Shown here one piece after another: positions 10,501 to 22,316 of a stretch of DNA of 64,000 nucleotides. Numbering within the stretch: the stretch's first letter is position 1; every line of letters begins with the position of its first letter. Source of the stretch: Porodaedalea pini (lineage: Eukaryota > Basidiomycota > Agaricomycetes > Hymenochaetales > Hymenochaetaceae). The DNA lies in the NCBI GenBank assembly GCA_002794775.1, contig NBAY01000013.1, forward strand, positions 722,582-786,581, given 5' to 3'. The translations under genes and the position numbers were made by a program. The notes below the pieces were generated by a model. That model had not been told where the DNA came from. It searched no databases and was given only the letters and a program-made list of their open reading frames with translations.

Positions 10501-11735
10501 ACTCGAAGGACGAATCGCAGTCGTTACAAAGAAGAATTCAGAGCCTGCAATTAGAATCCAGCAACCTTCAGAACAGACTTTCGGAGACGATGCTTCCATC
10601 GCAGGCGCATATAGAAGAGCTTACCAAGTTGAAGTTGAAGATTGAAGGCTTGCAGAAGAACGGTGAAGCACAAGCCCAGAGAGCGAGAACTATTGTCTTA
10701 AGATACGAGCAAGGCGACTTAGTGAGTGAGAACTCAAGCTTGTGATTGGACGAGGCTGACGTACGTACACAGTCCGTCGAGGAAAAGAAGCTCATTGACA
10801 CGGTCCATCGTGCTTCGCAAACGAGTCACGAGCAGCAATTAGTGGCCAGAGGAAATGAAATTCGACAGGTTCGTGTTGAAAAGTTCTGCGATGATTATGC
10901 ATTTGATCTTTGAATCAAACAGCGGGACAATGCGATCAAGGCGCTTGAGAAAAGGAAGGCCGAACTGGAATCGCAACTTGCTCGTGTGCTGAACACGCAA
11001 GTGCGTTATAAGTTAGCACATTTAAGCGGTTCGCGCTAACAAAAATACACAGGCAAGGACCAAAGCCGGCACTGCTCCAATGGAGGGCGGCCGATCGCTT
11101 ATTGACCTTGACGGTTGGATGTCTTCTCAGACCTCTAGCAGCCCTCGCGATGGCAAAAAAAACCTAAAGGCTCCTGACAGAGATCGTCCAGTGAGTATTG
11201 AGTATCCATCGTCTCGACCACTAATCTGATTCGGAACAGACCACGATGATAGAAGTCGAAGGCGGTCCTGACAATGCAGTATCGACCTTGCGTACGCCTG
11301 TAGTGAAGGCGAAAGCCAATCTACCATCATCAGACAGTTCTACCCCCACTGCAAAGTCTTACCAGTCCACGAGGGTTAATGTATCCCCTCGTGCGCCAAC
11401 TTTTGCTAAGCTTGCTGAGAAGACCGTTGATCTGTCTGACGACACCCATGCACTCGATGACGATGTTGCGCTTGCCGATGTGACTACTACGAAACGCAAA
11501 CGGGCTCCGGTCGCTCCATCTGTGGAGGAGTCCGAAAAAGCGCGGCCGCTACGCCGGACGAGAACGACTACTCGTGCTATGTCAAGGACTGCAGATGATC
11601 CTGAATCGGAGACCTCTTTAAAGGTATAAAGGCTATAGACATTCTATCCTACGTTGCCCTTCCTAACGAAGCGTCTTGTTCATGCTCTAGGGCTCTGCAG
11701 CCGTGCCAAAAGTGAAGGCGCGAAAGCGTAGGTGA
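7501..11735 (+). CDS. Large coiled-coil protein, function unknown
   Basis: I do not recognise this gene. It has about 17 short introns; exon 1 is 7501-8364 and the stop is TGA at 11733. The first ~290 residues are Ser/Thr/Arg-rich and look disordered. The middle (roughly 8.4-11.0 kb) is rich in Glu, Lys, Leu and Gln with repeated heptad-like patterns typical of a long coiled coil. The tail is basic, with KRKRAPVAPS, RRTRTTTRAM and a final KARKRR that could bind DNA or act as a nuclear localisation signal. The order of disordered head, coiled-coil rod and basic tail recalls chromosome-axis, synaptonemal-complex or spindle proteins, but that is only inference from architecture. The ATG at 7501 was chosen over an in-frame ATG at 7423 because the latter is at the LINE border. 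Confidence 0.7.
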
Positions 11736-12109
11736 TCATATCTGCGTATGATGCGTGCTTCTCCTCCTCTTCTCCAGATATGTTCAGTTTATAGGGACTC
11801 TGTTTTTTTATACTCTACTCCGGTTCTAATTCTCCCGTCAGAATGTGATTGCCCGTCCGGACTTCGTACGTAGATACCTATTTCGCCAGTAGTATAGCCT
11901 TCTTTTAGCTTCGGAAACCCGCGGGACCTCCGAAAGTCGAACGTGTCTTTGTAGAGCACATCCCAGCGCACCTAGGTGCCAGTTTCAGTCAGTTTTTGCA
12001 GTTTCGGAAAATGCAAGGCTTCATGGCATGACGCCTGAACCGCGTGTTTGTACTATTTTTAGTAATCGCTCTCATATATCTTCTCCTTTCATCATCGTGT
12101 CACCACGAC
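11736..12109. other. Intergenic spacer with a possible 5' UTR
   Basis: About 370 bp between the coiled-coil gene and the CK2 subunit gene. It should hold the 3' UTR of the first and the promoter of the second. An AT-rich catatatc stretch lies about 40 bp before the CK2 ATG. No other feature is seen. Confidence 0.5.
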
Positions 12110-13774
12110 ATGCCACGCCCTCAACAGCAGCAACAGCAGCAACTTCTGTCACCACCAGATTCTAGACTGGCTGTAGGCGAGGAAGAACTACCGAATCTAG
12201 TGGCAGAAAGCGGCGAAGCAATGGAGGAGGACGTTGAACAAGAAGGATACGGTGAGTACGAACGCGCGCGTAAACCGCGACTCATCGAACCAATCCTCTC
12301 TCATTATATTGTGAGACTGACCTTCTCCTCTTCCTTCCTTGCTTCCAGCTTCGTCTACACCGACATCGTCGTTAACATGGATTAGCTGGTTCTGCGCCCT
12401 TCCCGGCCACGAATACTTCTGCGAAGTCAGCGAGGACTTCATCGAAGACGATTTCAACCTGACCGGGTTGAACAGTATGGTGCCATTCTGGAAAGAGGCT
12501 ATGGAGATGGTCCTAGATGTTGAACCAGGTGTGTCTCTGTCTTCTTTGATGTGCTAGTGTACGTGCGATATGAAGCTAATTGCAATTCGCGTTAGAAGAG
12601 GATTCGCTGAAAATACCGGACGTATCGATTGTTGAGGCCTCTGCTGAGCTTCTGTATGGGTTGGTTCACCAGAGATACATTCTAACACGGGCAGGTCTAC
12701 ACTCTATGGTGAGTAATAAGCATAATCATATGTTTTCCTTGGATTATTCTGACGCGCATCCTTTCAGGCAGAGAAGTATGAAGCAGGGCAGTTTGGCACT
12801 TGCCCTCGCGTCTATTGTCTTGCATGCCATGTTGTACCTTGCGGCCGCTCAGATCTGCCTGGAGTCGACACTGTGAAACTATATTGCCCAAACTGCAACG
12901 ACATCTATACCCCTCCGAGCAGTCGATACCAAGGCGTTGACGGTGAGCATTTGTTCTCATGACAAATAGGCAACATTCTAAAGGGCGCCTTAGGCGCATT
13001 TTTTGGGACCACCTTCGCCCACCTCTTCTTCCAAACATATCGCGAATTCGCTCCTGCGCCTTTCTACGCACCCTCCACGGTCGGCTCGTCCACGCGCTCA
13101 CCTACTAGCTCGCAAGCGTCTTCTAGTCAGAATTTTGTCAATCCTAATCCATATGGTGGACAAAAACCTGCCGCCGGGAAGGTCTACACGCCGAAGATAT
13201 ACGGTTTCCGAGTGAGCGAGCGGGCGAAATGTGGCCCTCGCATGCGCTGGTTGCGGTTACGACCAGAGAGCCTTGCTGAGCTAGATCAAGTAGACTGGCG
13301 AGGTCGTTGGATAACGAGTGATGATGATTCTTATACCGACGATGAAGAAGAGATGGGGCCAATGGAAGATTTTGATCCTGTACGTATTCCTGATAAATCC
13401 TATTACATAGCTACATGTTCTGATGATAGTCACATCAGGATGCCATCGGTGAGGACGATGACGAAGAGGAGGAGGAAGAGGAAGAGGGCGACGAGAACGC
13501 GCCGGCTATTGGAGGTTCGGGAGCTGCACCTGGCAGAAGACATGCAAGCGTTGCGTCATCTTCTGGTGGCCAGAAGACATTGCGTCCGCCTACACCAATT
13601 CACGCGTCTGCGCCGTCATCGCCACCAGCATCATCGTCGGTAGCTAGTCCTCAGGGAGCATCGAGAACAAGGAAAGAGCCTGTCTCGTCCACTCCTCTCT
13701 CGTTTGGGAAATCGCTGAGCGGGCTCGGCGGAGGGCAGCGGGTAAAGGTTGTGCGGAGTGTACTCCCGGCGTAG
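12110..13774 (+). CDS. ckb1: Casein kinase II regulatory (beta) subunit
   Basis: CK2-beta dimerises and tethers the CK2 catalytic subunits, controlling substrate choice in nucleus and cytoplasm. Exons begin 12110-12251, 12349-12528, 12596-12708 and 12768 onward. The product has the family core: [21 protein letters not shown], then DDFNLTGL, the [19 protein letters not shown] helix, and a zinc finger with CPRVYC and CPNC (four Cys) that mediates dimerisation, followed by the [12 protein letters not shown] segment. The N-terminus has a short poly-Gln tract and an acidic stretch. The C-terminus is much longer than usual for the family: after the [12 protein letters not shown] segment comes a ~140-residue tail with a long Glu/Asp run and Ser/Pro-rich sequence. 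An in-frame ATG at 12044 would add a hydrophobic leader and was rejected. Confidence 0.93.
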
Positions 13775-14012
13775 CAGAGTCTAGACGATCATCCTCTACA
13801 TTTTTTTTGCATCTGTTTTTTCGACTTTGTTTTTTTGGCACGCTTTACCCTTCATAAAATTCATAAAGGGAAATAAAGAACGTAAATACGGCTTACTCTG
13901 TCTGAAATCACGTGAGTATGACTGCTGTACAGATAACAGACCATCGATTCGCACGCTTCGACTTTCTCTTCGTGTCCTGAAGGTGACCTCAAGACTCACG
14001 ACATAACAAGAC

Positions 14013-14444
14013 ATGGCACGCAACGGTGAGCTCGACACTCATACGAACAGTATGCCAGTTCTCTAACTGCCTGCTCATACAGACACCCGCCGCGGCCTCA
14101 ACAAGGGCCACCCGACCACCGCCATCCCGAAGGTCGTGAAGCCCTCCCACAAGAAGGGCGTCCAGTCCACACGCACCAAATTTGTGCGCTCGATCGTGCG
14201 CGAGGTTGCGGGTTTCGCACCGTACGAGCGTCGGGTGATGGAGCTGCTCAGAAACTCGAAGGACAAGCGGGCGAGGAAGCTCACCAAAAAGCGTGTACGT
14301 ATGGTCGATGCTTTTGCTGCACGGTACTTGTTTCTGATGAACTCTATGCGATGGCTCCTCTAGCTTGGAACACTGCTCCGCTCGAAACGCAAGCTCGAGG
14401 AGCTCGGCGGTATCATCCAGGAGAGCAGGCGCGCGGGTCACTAA
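14013..14444 (+). CDS. RPL36: 60S ribosomal protein eL36
   Basis: A large-subunit ribosomal protein of 101 residues, the usual length for eL36. Three exons: 14013-14025 (only 13 nt, MARN plus one base), 14083-14294 and 14364-14444. The core motifs [32 protein letters not shown] and [14 protein letters not shown] are characteristic. A tiny first exon followed by an intron right after the start is common in fungal ribosomal protein genes. The ATG is fixed by the splice phase with exon 2. Confidence 0.95.
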
Positions 14445-15086
14445 ACATGATACATCCTTGTTGGATTGGGTGTTGGTAGGAGGTCAGCCAATATTGGGCC
14501 TTCTGGGGATGTGATAAATGCCATGCGATATGTCATTTTACCTGTGTTTCTATGCTTTTTCCAATCATCAAGACATGCATTCCATCTCGTGCCAAAATCT
14601 TACAAGTTACAACTCGCCTGATCCGTTTGCGCAAGCTGAGAATTGATCACGCTTTCTGAAAACACATGCCGACTCGCTTGTCGCCAACGCCTGTAATCAA
14701 TAGGTTTGGCTTTGTTCTCTCTTCTGTCGTTGCTCCCTGCCTTCTACCTGAGGCGGCTTAAAGCATGCGTCTTGTTCAGATGCAATTATCGCGCGTTGTG
14801 TTTCACAATCCACTTTTTATGATTCCAGTGCGCAAGAGAACAGACATCGTGTGGCAGGGACTCCTTCACATGTCCAACCGCGAATATTAACACTCGTTCG
14901 CGAAAGTCTGTCCAAATTATGCCGGCGCTTTTTCCGTTAGATAACATGGATATCGCGGAATCCAAATCCGCACACGCTCACGAAGCTCGAACACTAGACT
15001 TTCCGTCTTACTTCCGTCCTATCATGGGCATATAAAAATTACTGGAAATCATAGCATACACCACTCCTGAATCAGCGATCTCATCC
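14445..15086. other. Intergenic region, promoter of the 5-oxoprolinase-like gene
   Basis: About 640 bp with no coding potential that I can support. It contains a TATA box (15031) 56 bp before the next ATG. No repeat or RNA gene was recognised. Confidence 0.5.
15031..15037 (+). promoter_or_regulatory. TATA box
   Basis: TATAAAA lies 56 bp upstream of the ATG at 15087, a good distance for a fungal core promoter with a short 5' UTR. Confidence 0.55.
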
Positions 15087-17937
15087 ATGGCAAACATACC
15101 AGACCGAAGCCTCCGTATTTGCGCGGATAGAGGGGGAACTTTCTGCGATGTTCACGCGTAAGTACTGCCATTAAGCGCACTGGTTTCCGGTTTGAAACCA
15201 TCCTCGTGCTTCAGATCCTTTCCTGACCCGGAGAATGCGAGAGAGAGGAAAGAAATTGTCGTGAAGCTTTGTTCGTGATTATGCAGTTCTCATCCTTTTT
15301 CCGCTGACCCTTGTTCAGTATCCCAGGATCCAGGCAACTACAAAGATGCTCCGACAGAAGGCATTCGGAGAGTATTGGAGGCAGTGACTGGTGAGAGCAT
15401 CCCGAGAGGTCAAAAGGTGCCGACAGACAAGATCGGTGAGTGTACCGTGGGCGCATACATCCACCAAAGGCTAACATATCTCTATAGATTACATCCGTCT
15501 CTCGACTACCGTAGCAACAAACGCACTTCTCGAGAGGAAAGGTCATAAGCATGCGCTTGTCATCACCAAAGGTTTCAAGGTGCGCTGGCTGAATTGACTT
15601 AGGCTTGTCCGGTCTCATAGCGTGCCTCAGGATCTGCTTATCATCGGCAACCAATCGCGACCGAAGATCTTCGACCTAAACATCAGGCGTCCATCCGTCT
15701 TGTACTCTGAGGTCTTGGAAGTTGACGAACGCGTTACGTTGGTTGGCTATACATCTGACCCTAAGGCGGCTGAGCATGCTGTCCAGTTTGGAGAGGATGG
15801 AAGTCTGGTACGTGGTTATCGAGGCCTGGGCTGGGACGGTGAGGGCAACGCCGAAGGTCCCGGAGAAGTAGTGAGGGGCGTGTCTGGCGAAGCTGTCCGG
15901 ATTATGAAGAGGCCAGGTAAGTGCTCGCTCGTGCGTGTCGCCAAATTTATGTTGATATCTGGTAGACCCCGAACAGATCAAGACCGACCTCGAGAAGCTC
16001 TACAAAGAGGGCTACCGGTCTATTGCGATAATCTTGGTGCACTCGTACACATTCCCCGACCATGAGAAGCTGATCGCCTCCCTGGCTCGCGAAGTCGGTT
16101 TCGAGCATATATCCGCCTCTTCGCAGCTACTCCCCATGATCAAAATGGTGATGCGCGGCGTTTCGACGACCGCCGATGCCTATCTCACGCCCGTGTTGTA
16201 TGAGTACCTCGACGGCTTCTTCAATGGCTTCGACGAGAAGCTGCGGAAAGGTGGTGAGGACAGTGCCCGAGTCGAGTTCATGGGAAGCGATGGGGGTTTG
16301 CTGGACCTTGATAATTTCTCTGGCTTGAAGAGCATTGTTAGTGGACCCGCGGGAGGCGTCGTAGGCTATGCCTTGACTAGCTGGGACGAAAATGAAGGGA
16401 AGCCGGTCATTGGGTAGGTCCTCACAACTTCACTCATTTGTCCACGCGATGTCTAATCTTCTATAGTATTGATGTCGGCGGCACTTCAACCGATGTTTCA
16501 CGCTTTTCTGGGCGGTATGAAACAGTGTACGAGACGACTACTGCCGGCGTCACTATCCAGTCTCCGCAACTTGACATCAACACCGTTGCAGCTGGCGGCG
16601 GCTCCCGTCTGTCATTCCGCAACGGCCTGTTCGTAACGGGTCCAGAGAGCGCCGGAGCTGTTCCTGGTCCTGCTTGTTATAGGAGAGGTGGTCCTCTCGC
16701 AGTGACCGATGCAAACCTTATGCTAGGACGACTCATCGTCGACTACTTCCCGAAAATCTTTGGCGAGTCGGAAAAGGAGCCACTCGATATCGAAGCCTCA
16801 CGGTCACAGTTTGAGAAGATTAAGAAGGAGGTGAACACTTCGCACAGTTTCGACAAGGAGCTCAGCTTGGATGAAGTCGTATACGGGTGCGTACCTCAGT
16901 CTCTTTCAGTCTTGAACTGTTTCTTAGCCTATTTCTTCAGATTCATTAAGATTGCAAATGAGACAATGTGTAGGCCTATCCGAGCTTTGACAGAAGCGCG
17001 AGGGTACAATACGGCGAACCATATGTAGGATAAACCTTTCGACGATGCTGGGTTTGTTGCTGATCCTTTGATCTATAGTCTCGCGAGCTTTGGAGGAGCT
17101 GGGGGACAGCATGCTTGCGAGATCGCACATATTCTCGGCATCTCCACTGTTTTAATACACAGATATAGCTCTATCCTCTCTGCGTACGGTCTTGCTCTGG
17201 CTGATCGGTAAGGGTCCCCCTCGCATCTCCGGTTTAAATAGTGCTTATTTGCTTACGCAGTGCTTTCGAGCGCCAGGAGCCGAGCTCCACGTTCTACACT
17301 CCCGAGAACAAGGCTCCGCTGACGCAGCGGCTCGATAGGCTCGAGGCAGAGGTGCGCAAGGAGCTGAAGCGGCAGGGCTTCGAAGGCGCGCGTGTGAGCG
17401 TCGAGCGTACACTGAATATGCGCTTCGATGGGACGGACACAGCACTCATGGTGCTCCCGACGGCGGCGGACGAGGGCGAGGACTTCCTTGGGGCGTTCAA
17501 AAGGACGTACAAGGAGGAGTTTGGATTCCTCCTTGACACGAAGCATATAATCGTTGACGACATCAAGGTGAGGCCCCTTTTATCTTTCCCTCTTCTGTCT
17601 TGGAGTATTGGAGCGTGATTTACCAATGATTCTGTTGGATGTTTAGGTGCGCGGTATCGGCAAGACATTTGACTCGCTCGGGCCCTCCGTCTTCGAGGAG
17701 CTGCACACACTTGAGAAACGGCCCGTCTCGATATCTGCAGCCGACAATATGCATTCTGTATACTTTGACGGCGTCGGACGCGTGGACGACACGCCAATCT
17801 ACCTGCTCGACAAGTTGGAGATCGGCTATACGGTGAAGGGCCCGGCGATGATCATAGACGACACGCAGACAATCGTGCTCATCCCTGGCGCTGAGGCCGT
17901 CCTGTGTCGCAAGCACTTATACATCACACTTCACTAA
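15087..17937 (+). CDS. 5-oxoprolinase-type protein, HyuA half only
   Basis: 5-Oxoprolinase opens 5-oxo-L-proline to glutamate with ATP in the glutathione cycle. The spliced product starts [20 protein letters not shown] and keeps the order of the N-terminal half of fungal OXP1: [67 protein letters not shown], the actin-like phosphate motif [37 protein letters not shown], then [16 protein letters not shown] and the S-shaped hydantoinase_A C-terminal part ending near [17 protein letters not shown]. Yeast OXP1 is about 1290 residues and continues into a HyuB domain; here the frame stops at 17935-17937 and no HyuB motif follows. It has about nine introns, including one that removes an apparent early stop near 17028. 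Activity without HyuB is uncertain. Confidence 0.85.
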
Positions 17938-19172
17938 ATCTACTGACCGGCTCCATCTTGTGCAATTTTTGTATCACTCAGCAACACATGTACACAAAAT
18001 GTATTCAGCTCGCAAACAGGTTTTTCACATCACATGCTCTAATTTCTTTTCCTTTTGTTTCATTCGCGTGCAGTTAGAACATGTACAGCGACAGGAGGAG
18101 GTGAAAGCACACGAAGGAGAGAAGCAAACATCAACTAGTAAATGCAGCGGGAAGAAGAAGAGAGAAGAACGGACAAAAAGGTAAAATTCAATAAAGACAG
18201 CAAGAAACCCAAAACGCCTAAAATCCTAGAATGGAAATGAGGCAGGCGGACCGGAGGTGCGAGGCAATAATACCCGATTGCCTCATCGCTATCGGTATCA
18301 ACGTCGGACTCTTCGGGAGAATCTGCCAGTGATATCGACCATAGGCAGATGCAATATCTTGATGTTGGATGACAGCGACTCCAATTGTCAACGCGAATGT
18401 GTAGCATAACCCGCCTCATCGTCAGCGTGCCGCAAGCCACGGGATCGGCCGGGAGTGACTAGACTGCAATGGCAAGCGACGTCCACAAGGAGTCCTGCAT
18501 TCGCACCGAAGTAACTAGCCCATGAGAAAAGATATGGCGTAAAAAGAAATCCCAAATATATCGCAGGCGGAATCAGATGGCAAAGACAGGAGGAGAGAGC
18601 TCGAAGCAGAGAAAACGAATGTAGGAGAAAAGCACACCGAGGCTGAAAAGATACAGTGGATTGCAAATGCTCAATATATGCAGCCAAAAACGAAGAGCAC
18701 AGAGGTGCAGTGAGTTGGAGAAAGCGGAAGTGATAAAAGGTGAGGAGGCATCAGGAGATATGCGTATTAAGGCGTCAGAATGTAGCTGCGAAAGGAGATA
18801 ACAATGAGGATCGGACGCGGGGAGAGGAATAAGTGGTACGCGGTACGAAATGCCGCGAAGATGAAGGGGGAAAACGTGGTTCTAAGATTCATCCATCTCC
18901 TTGTCCGTCGCGATCAGAGACACATTAAGCACGCTTTGCATTATGCATTAACGGAAACGATGCTCTGGATGAGATAAAAAAGTGTGTGCACGTGCGGCTG
19001 GGGTGGTCGTAAGTCAAGAGGGCATTAAGGGCTCGTAAGGTGCTTGGTTTCAATAAATAATGCGCGGATAGAGGACATCGGTGAGGTAGTGATGGCAACA
19101 GCGACAAGGTGGATGGCGAGGGAGTGTACAGCACGCAGGCGCAAGCGGAGCAGCAAAGACAATGAGTTTCAT
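17938..19172. other. Convergent intergenic region, no gene recognised
   Basis: 1.2 kb between the tails of the 5-oxoprolinase-like gene and the VTT-domain gene. It holds only short unsupported ORFs on both strands, without splice-consistent family matches. Both 3' UTRs probably lie here. No HyuB remnant was seen. Confidence 0.5.
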
Positions 19173-20934
19173 TCATTGCTGCGCGTCACGCTCGAGCTTG
19201 GGAAAGGATGACCGTAACGGCGAGTTCAACGCAGACCAGCGCGGTACGCTCATTGATAATCGTTGCCACGTCCATCTCTGGCGGCGCATACGCCTCCCGC
19301 GACGCCCGAGGTCTCCGGAGTCGAGGTCGTCTTCTTCGTCTCCTGTCGGCGGCGCTCCCAGTCCACCAAGATGTTCTATCCTGCTCGAGCGGATCGTCAT
19401 CTCCTTCTCCTCAGACTCGCCGGCAGCCACTGTCGTGTCCTCCGAAGACGGAATGAGCTTCCGCAGGCGGTCCCTGCACAGGATGGGCGCAAGGCTAAGT
19501 ACAGTGAGGAAGACGAGCTCAAGGATCATCGACGGCTGCGCGAGGACGCTTGAGAGCGTCGCAGATTTAGAGAGACCGTCTCCGAATCCATCGTCGCTCA
19601 CCGTACTAGCCTTGTTCACCGTCTGCAGAATGTCCCCGATCTGGCAGGTCACGGCAGTCCACGGCAGGCCTCCAATGAAGGCGCCCGCGATGCAGTCGCG
19701 GAGGGCAACGCCAGTTAGGCCACATGCAATGTTGAGCGCGGACCATGGGACGACGCCGACGAGGCGGAGCACCGAGAGGCGCACCCATGCAGGTGAGTTA
19801 TTCGACGACGAAGCCATTGTGGCGCTGAACGACTTGGGCTCTCCTGACTGCACAGATACGGATGCCGAAGATGAAGATCCCTCCAATACCGCACGCGTCA
19901 GTTCGACGGGGCGAGGGAAAACCCGTGTCAGAACGGGAGCTAACGGGGTGGCGAGCAAAGTGGCGAATACCGATCCGATCGATGTGAGGACGGTCATGAG
20001 TAAGGTCGCAAGAAGGGGGTGGAAAAGAGCTCCCGCGAGGACATTCTATATTAGACCGGGTTAATTGAAGTAAGTATGTCATTTTGGGTTTGTAAGACAT
20101 GACGGTGCTTACCCATAATACGCTCCCTGGGACTGACCAAGCGTGTTTCCAGACCGCAGAAACACCAAGGACGCCTACAATGTGTGCCGTTTGTATGAAT
20201 CCGGACTGTGAGTAGGAGTTGAGATCACGCCCGAGCTGGGTTAGATCAGAGAGCGTGCGCGGCCAAGCGAACGTGATCGGCAAAGTGGACAAGCTGTAGA
20301 ATACGACCGCGGTTGATAGTGGAAATAGAATGACAACGAGCAGCAGCGAAGCATGCACCTGAGAGAGATGGAGTGATGAGCATCTCAACGTAAATGATGA
20401 ACAAACGAAACTGACCGATGGGAACGGCGGCAGGCGGTAGAGCGCCCCAGAGCGCGATGACACATCTAATTCTGCACTATCGAAAGCGGATTTCTGTGGC
20501 GAGGCAGAGAGAGGGAGAATATACTCTGCCTCTGTCGATGAGCGTGGCGAAGAGCCCGGAGAAGCGAAAATACTGGTCGTGTGCTTGCCGTCCCCGCCAG
20601 AACGGGCCGCACGCCAGAGGTCAATTGTCCTGGACACCAACACTGGGAACATATTCTGGTTACGCGCTCGCGTGCTCTCTGATTGACCCCTGGAGTCGAG
20701 AAGAGGTGGGAGCACAAAGGCAGGCGACGGGGGCGGAGAGCTGCTCGACGAGGGCACGCGCGAGTCCGATGCGGAGGTGGACTGTTCGGAGGACCCCTCG
20801 TCGGCGAGGTCGCCTTTTGTACAGAATGAGTTCGCTGGAGAACGCGCGAAGGTTGTGATGGACAAGGGCGGGCGTACACCCGTAGAGACTGAGTGTGTTC
20901 TCGAACGAGGCGCTGAGGGAAGGAGCAAGGACAT
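19173..20934 (-). CDS. VTT-domain (TVP38/TMEM41/DedA-like) membrane protein
   Basis: Three exons: 20934-20416, 20358-20113 and 20045-19173, giving 545 aa in phase. After a ~170-residue Ser/Pro-rich head comes a membrane segment (LLLVVILFPLSTAVVFYSL) and then the VTT/SNARE-associated Golgi domain: a reentrant-type region, a GSVFATLLATPLAP motif, LRLVGVVPWSALNIACGLTG and IAGAFIGGLPWTAVTCQIGD. Members of this family act as lipid scramblases or traffic factors in Golgi/ER membranes; which one applies here is inference. A further hydrophobic helix and a charged tail follow. The start is the ATG at 20934; the frame is open upstream only from a TTG. Overlapping plus-strand ORFs are shadows. Confidence 0.85.
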
Positions 20935-22316
20935 GCCGTTCGAGGTTGGGATAAAAGTAGCGCGTCTCGTCTGGAAAAATGGCAATTCGAAACAGATTAT
21001 GTAACGCTTGGCCCTTCCATTCTTGCCTAACCGAGACTTGCCGAAACAGAATCAGTCGGCCGGTGATCCCGTCATCCCCCGTAAGTCATCGCTCGTTAGT
21101 CACTCTCCCTCCTGCCGAAGCCGACCCACCGCGCATCGCCAAGCTCTGACTACTGACTACATGCACTCCCGACTCCCGACTCGCTGTCCGAGTCGTTGAA
21201 CGTGACCAAACGACTGAATTGTCAACACCACGAATGTCGCAGCACTCACACGCCTCATCTTCCAAGTACACGCTCAGAAAAATGAAAGATCCGAATATCC
21301 TTTTGGACTGCTTCTGTTGTTTCTTGTTTAGCGCCCTCCACCACCTTTCGGACGTCTCACACCGCTATGTGCTCTACGCGATTGTTCTTTCTTTTTGTGT
21401 AGGTTTGTCAGTGCGGTAGTTGCAATTATAAAGGACGTCTCACGTGCCGCGCGGACTTTGATCACTGATCTGCGTCCCAACACTGCCGCGTCTCACTTAT
21501 CTACGTTCTTCCGGTACTCGGACATTGATAATTGTCCCACTCCGACACAGTGAATATGAAGCTATGAAGGAAACATTAATTTCCGTGCACTTAAGAAGCG
21601 TGAGTCCCGCTGTGTAGACATATCGCGTCAAAAGCCTATCTTATCACTTAAGCTCATGTTTTCCTTTATGTTCAGGGCTATGTTTTCTCCTGTCAAGCTA
21701 TGTATGTACTTGTACTGCGTGCGTTCAACATGACCTTTCAGGGCATACACGTCAAGAATTTCAGCTTCGGCCCAATCCGAGGCCTTGCGCTTCAAGGATG
21801 TAAACAACGAGGGAACCGCCTTGCACGCTTCTCCGGTGGCTGATGCCAGTGACATACCTCTTTTGCTTTGCCTTTGCAGTATGCAACCACTCTTTCATTC
21901 GTCACAACTGCATGGTGCACACGCTTGGATACACCTTGTTGCTAGCTGTACACGGCGAAATACTATATAGCCCATGGCGCACTTGCAACTCGGACTTCCC
22001 TTCCTCTATGAGCTCTGCGGCTGCACTAAATCTAATTGTTGGTGAGTGAAATGTATCCTCTAGATTGACGGCCTTCACTCATCAAATTAGTGACATGTGC
22101 TTATGTTTCTCAAGGCCACAAGGCCTCTGTATAATCTAATTTCACGTCCAGGCCAAGGCACAGCAGCTCCAGGAGGCAATTCCATCTTCGCTATCCATTC
22201 TCCTGGCCTGTTCGTAGCGCGAACTTTCGGGTCCGCTGTATTCGAATTCACAAAGCGGATGTCCGCTTGGTGCCTCAGACCTGCTCGACTATAACACACG
22301 TTATATAACAGGCAGT
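20935..22316. other. Divergent intergenic region
   Basis: 1.38 kb between the VTT-domain gene (leftward) and the Pro/Ser-rich gene (rightward), so it holds both promoters. Short ORFs around 21.6-22.3 kb have no support. A TATA motif lies at 22301. Confidence 0.5.
22301..22308 (+). promoter_or_regulatory. TATA box candidate
   Basis: TTATATAA lies only 9 bp before the ATG at 22317 but about 100 bp before the in-frame ATG at 22410. If it works as a TATA box, transcripts would start past the first ATG and translation would begin at 22410. Confidence 0.4.

Noticed and set aside
12044..12109. Upstream in-frame ATG giving CK2-beta a hydrophobic leader
   Set aside because: CK2-beta is cytosolic/nuclear and starts near the poly-Gln segment; a signal anchor makes no sense.
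17000..17060. Apparent early stop in the 5-oxoprolinase-like gene
   Set aside because: A 54-bp intron starting gtagga and ending ctatag removes it and joins NHI to LASFGG, as in the family.
19162..20064. 300-aa plus-strand ORF across the VTT-domain gene
   Set aside because: It is the shadow of the high-GC coding strand; the minus strand has membrane helices, family motifs and in-phase introns.
21628..22299. Short ORFs in the divergent spacer
   Set aside because: No splice structure, no family motif, and conflicting frames on both strands.
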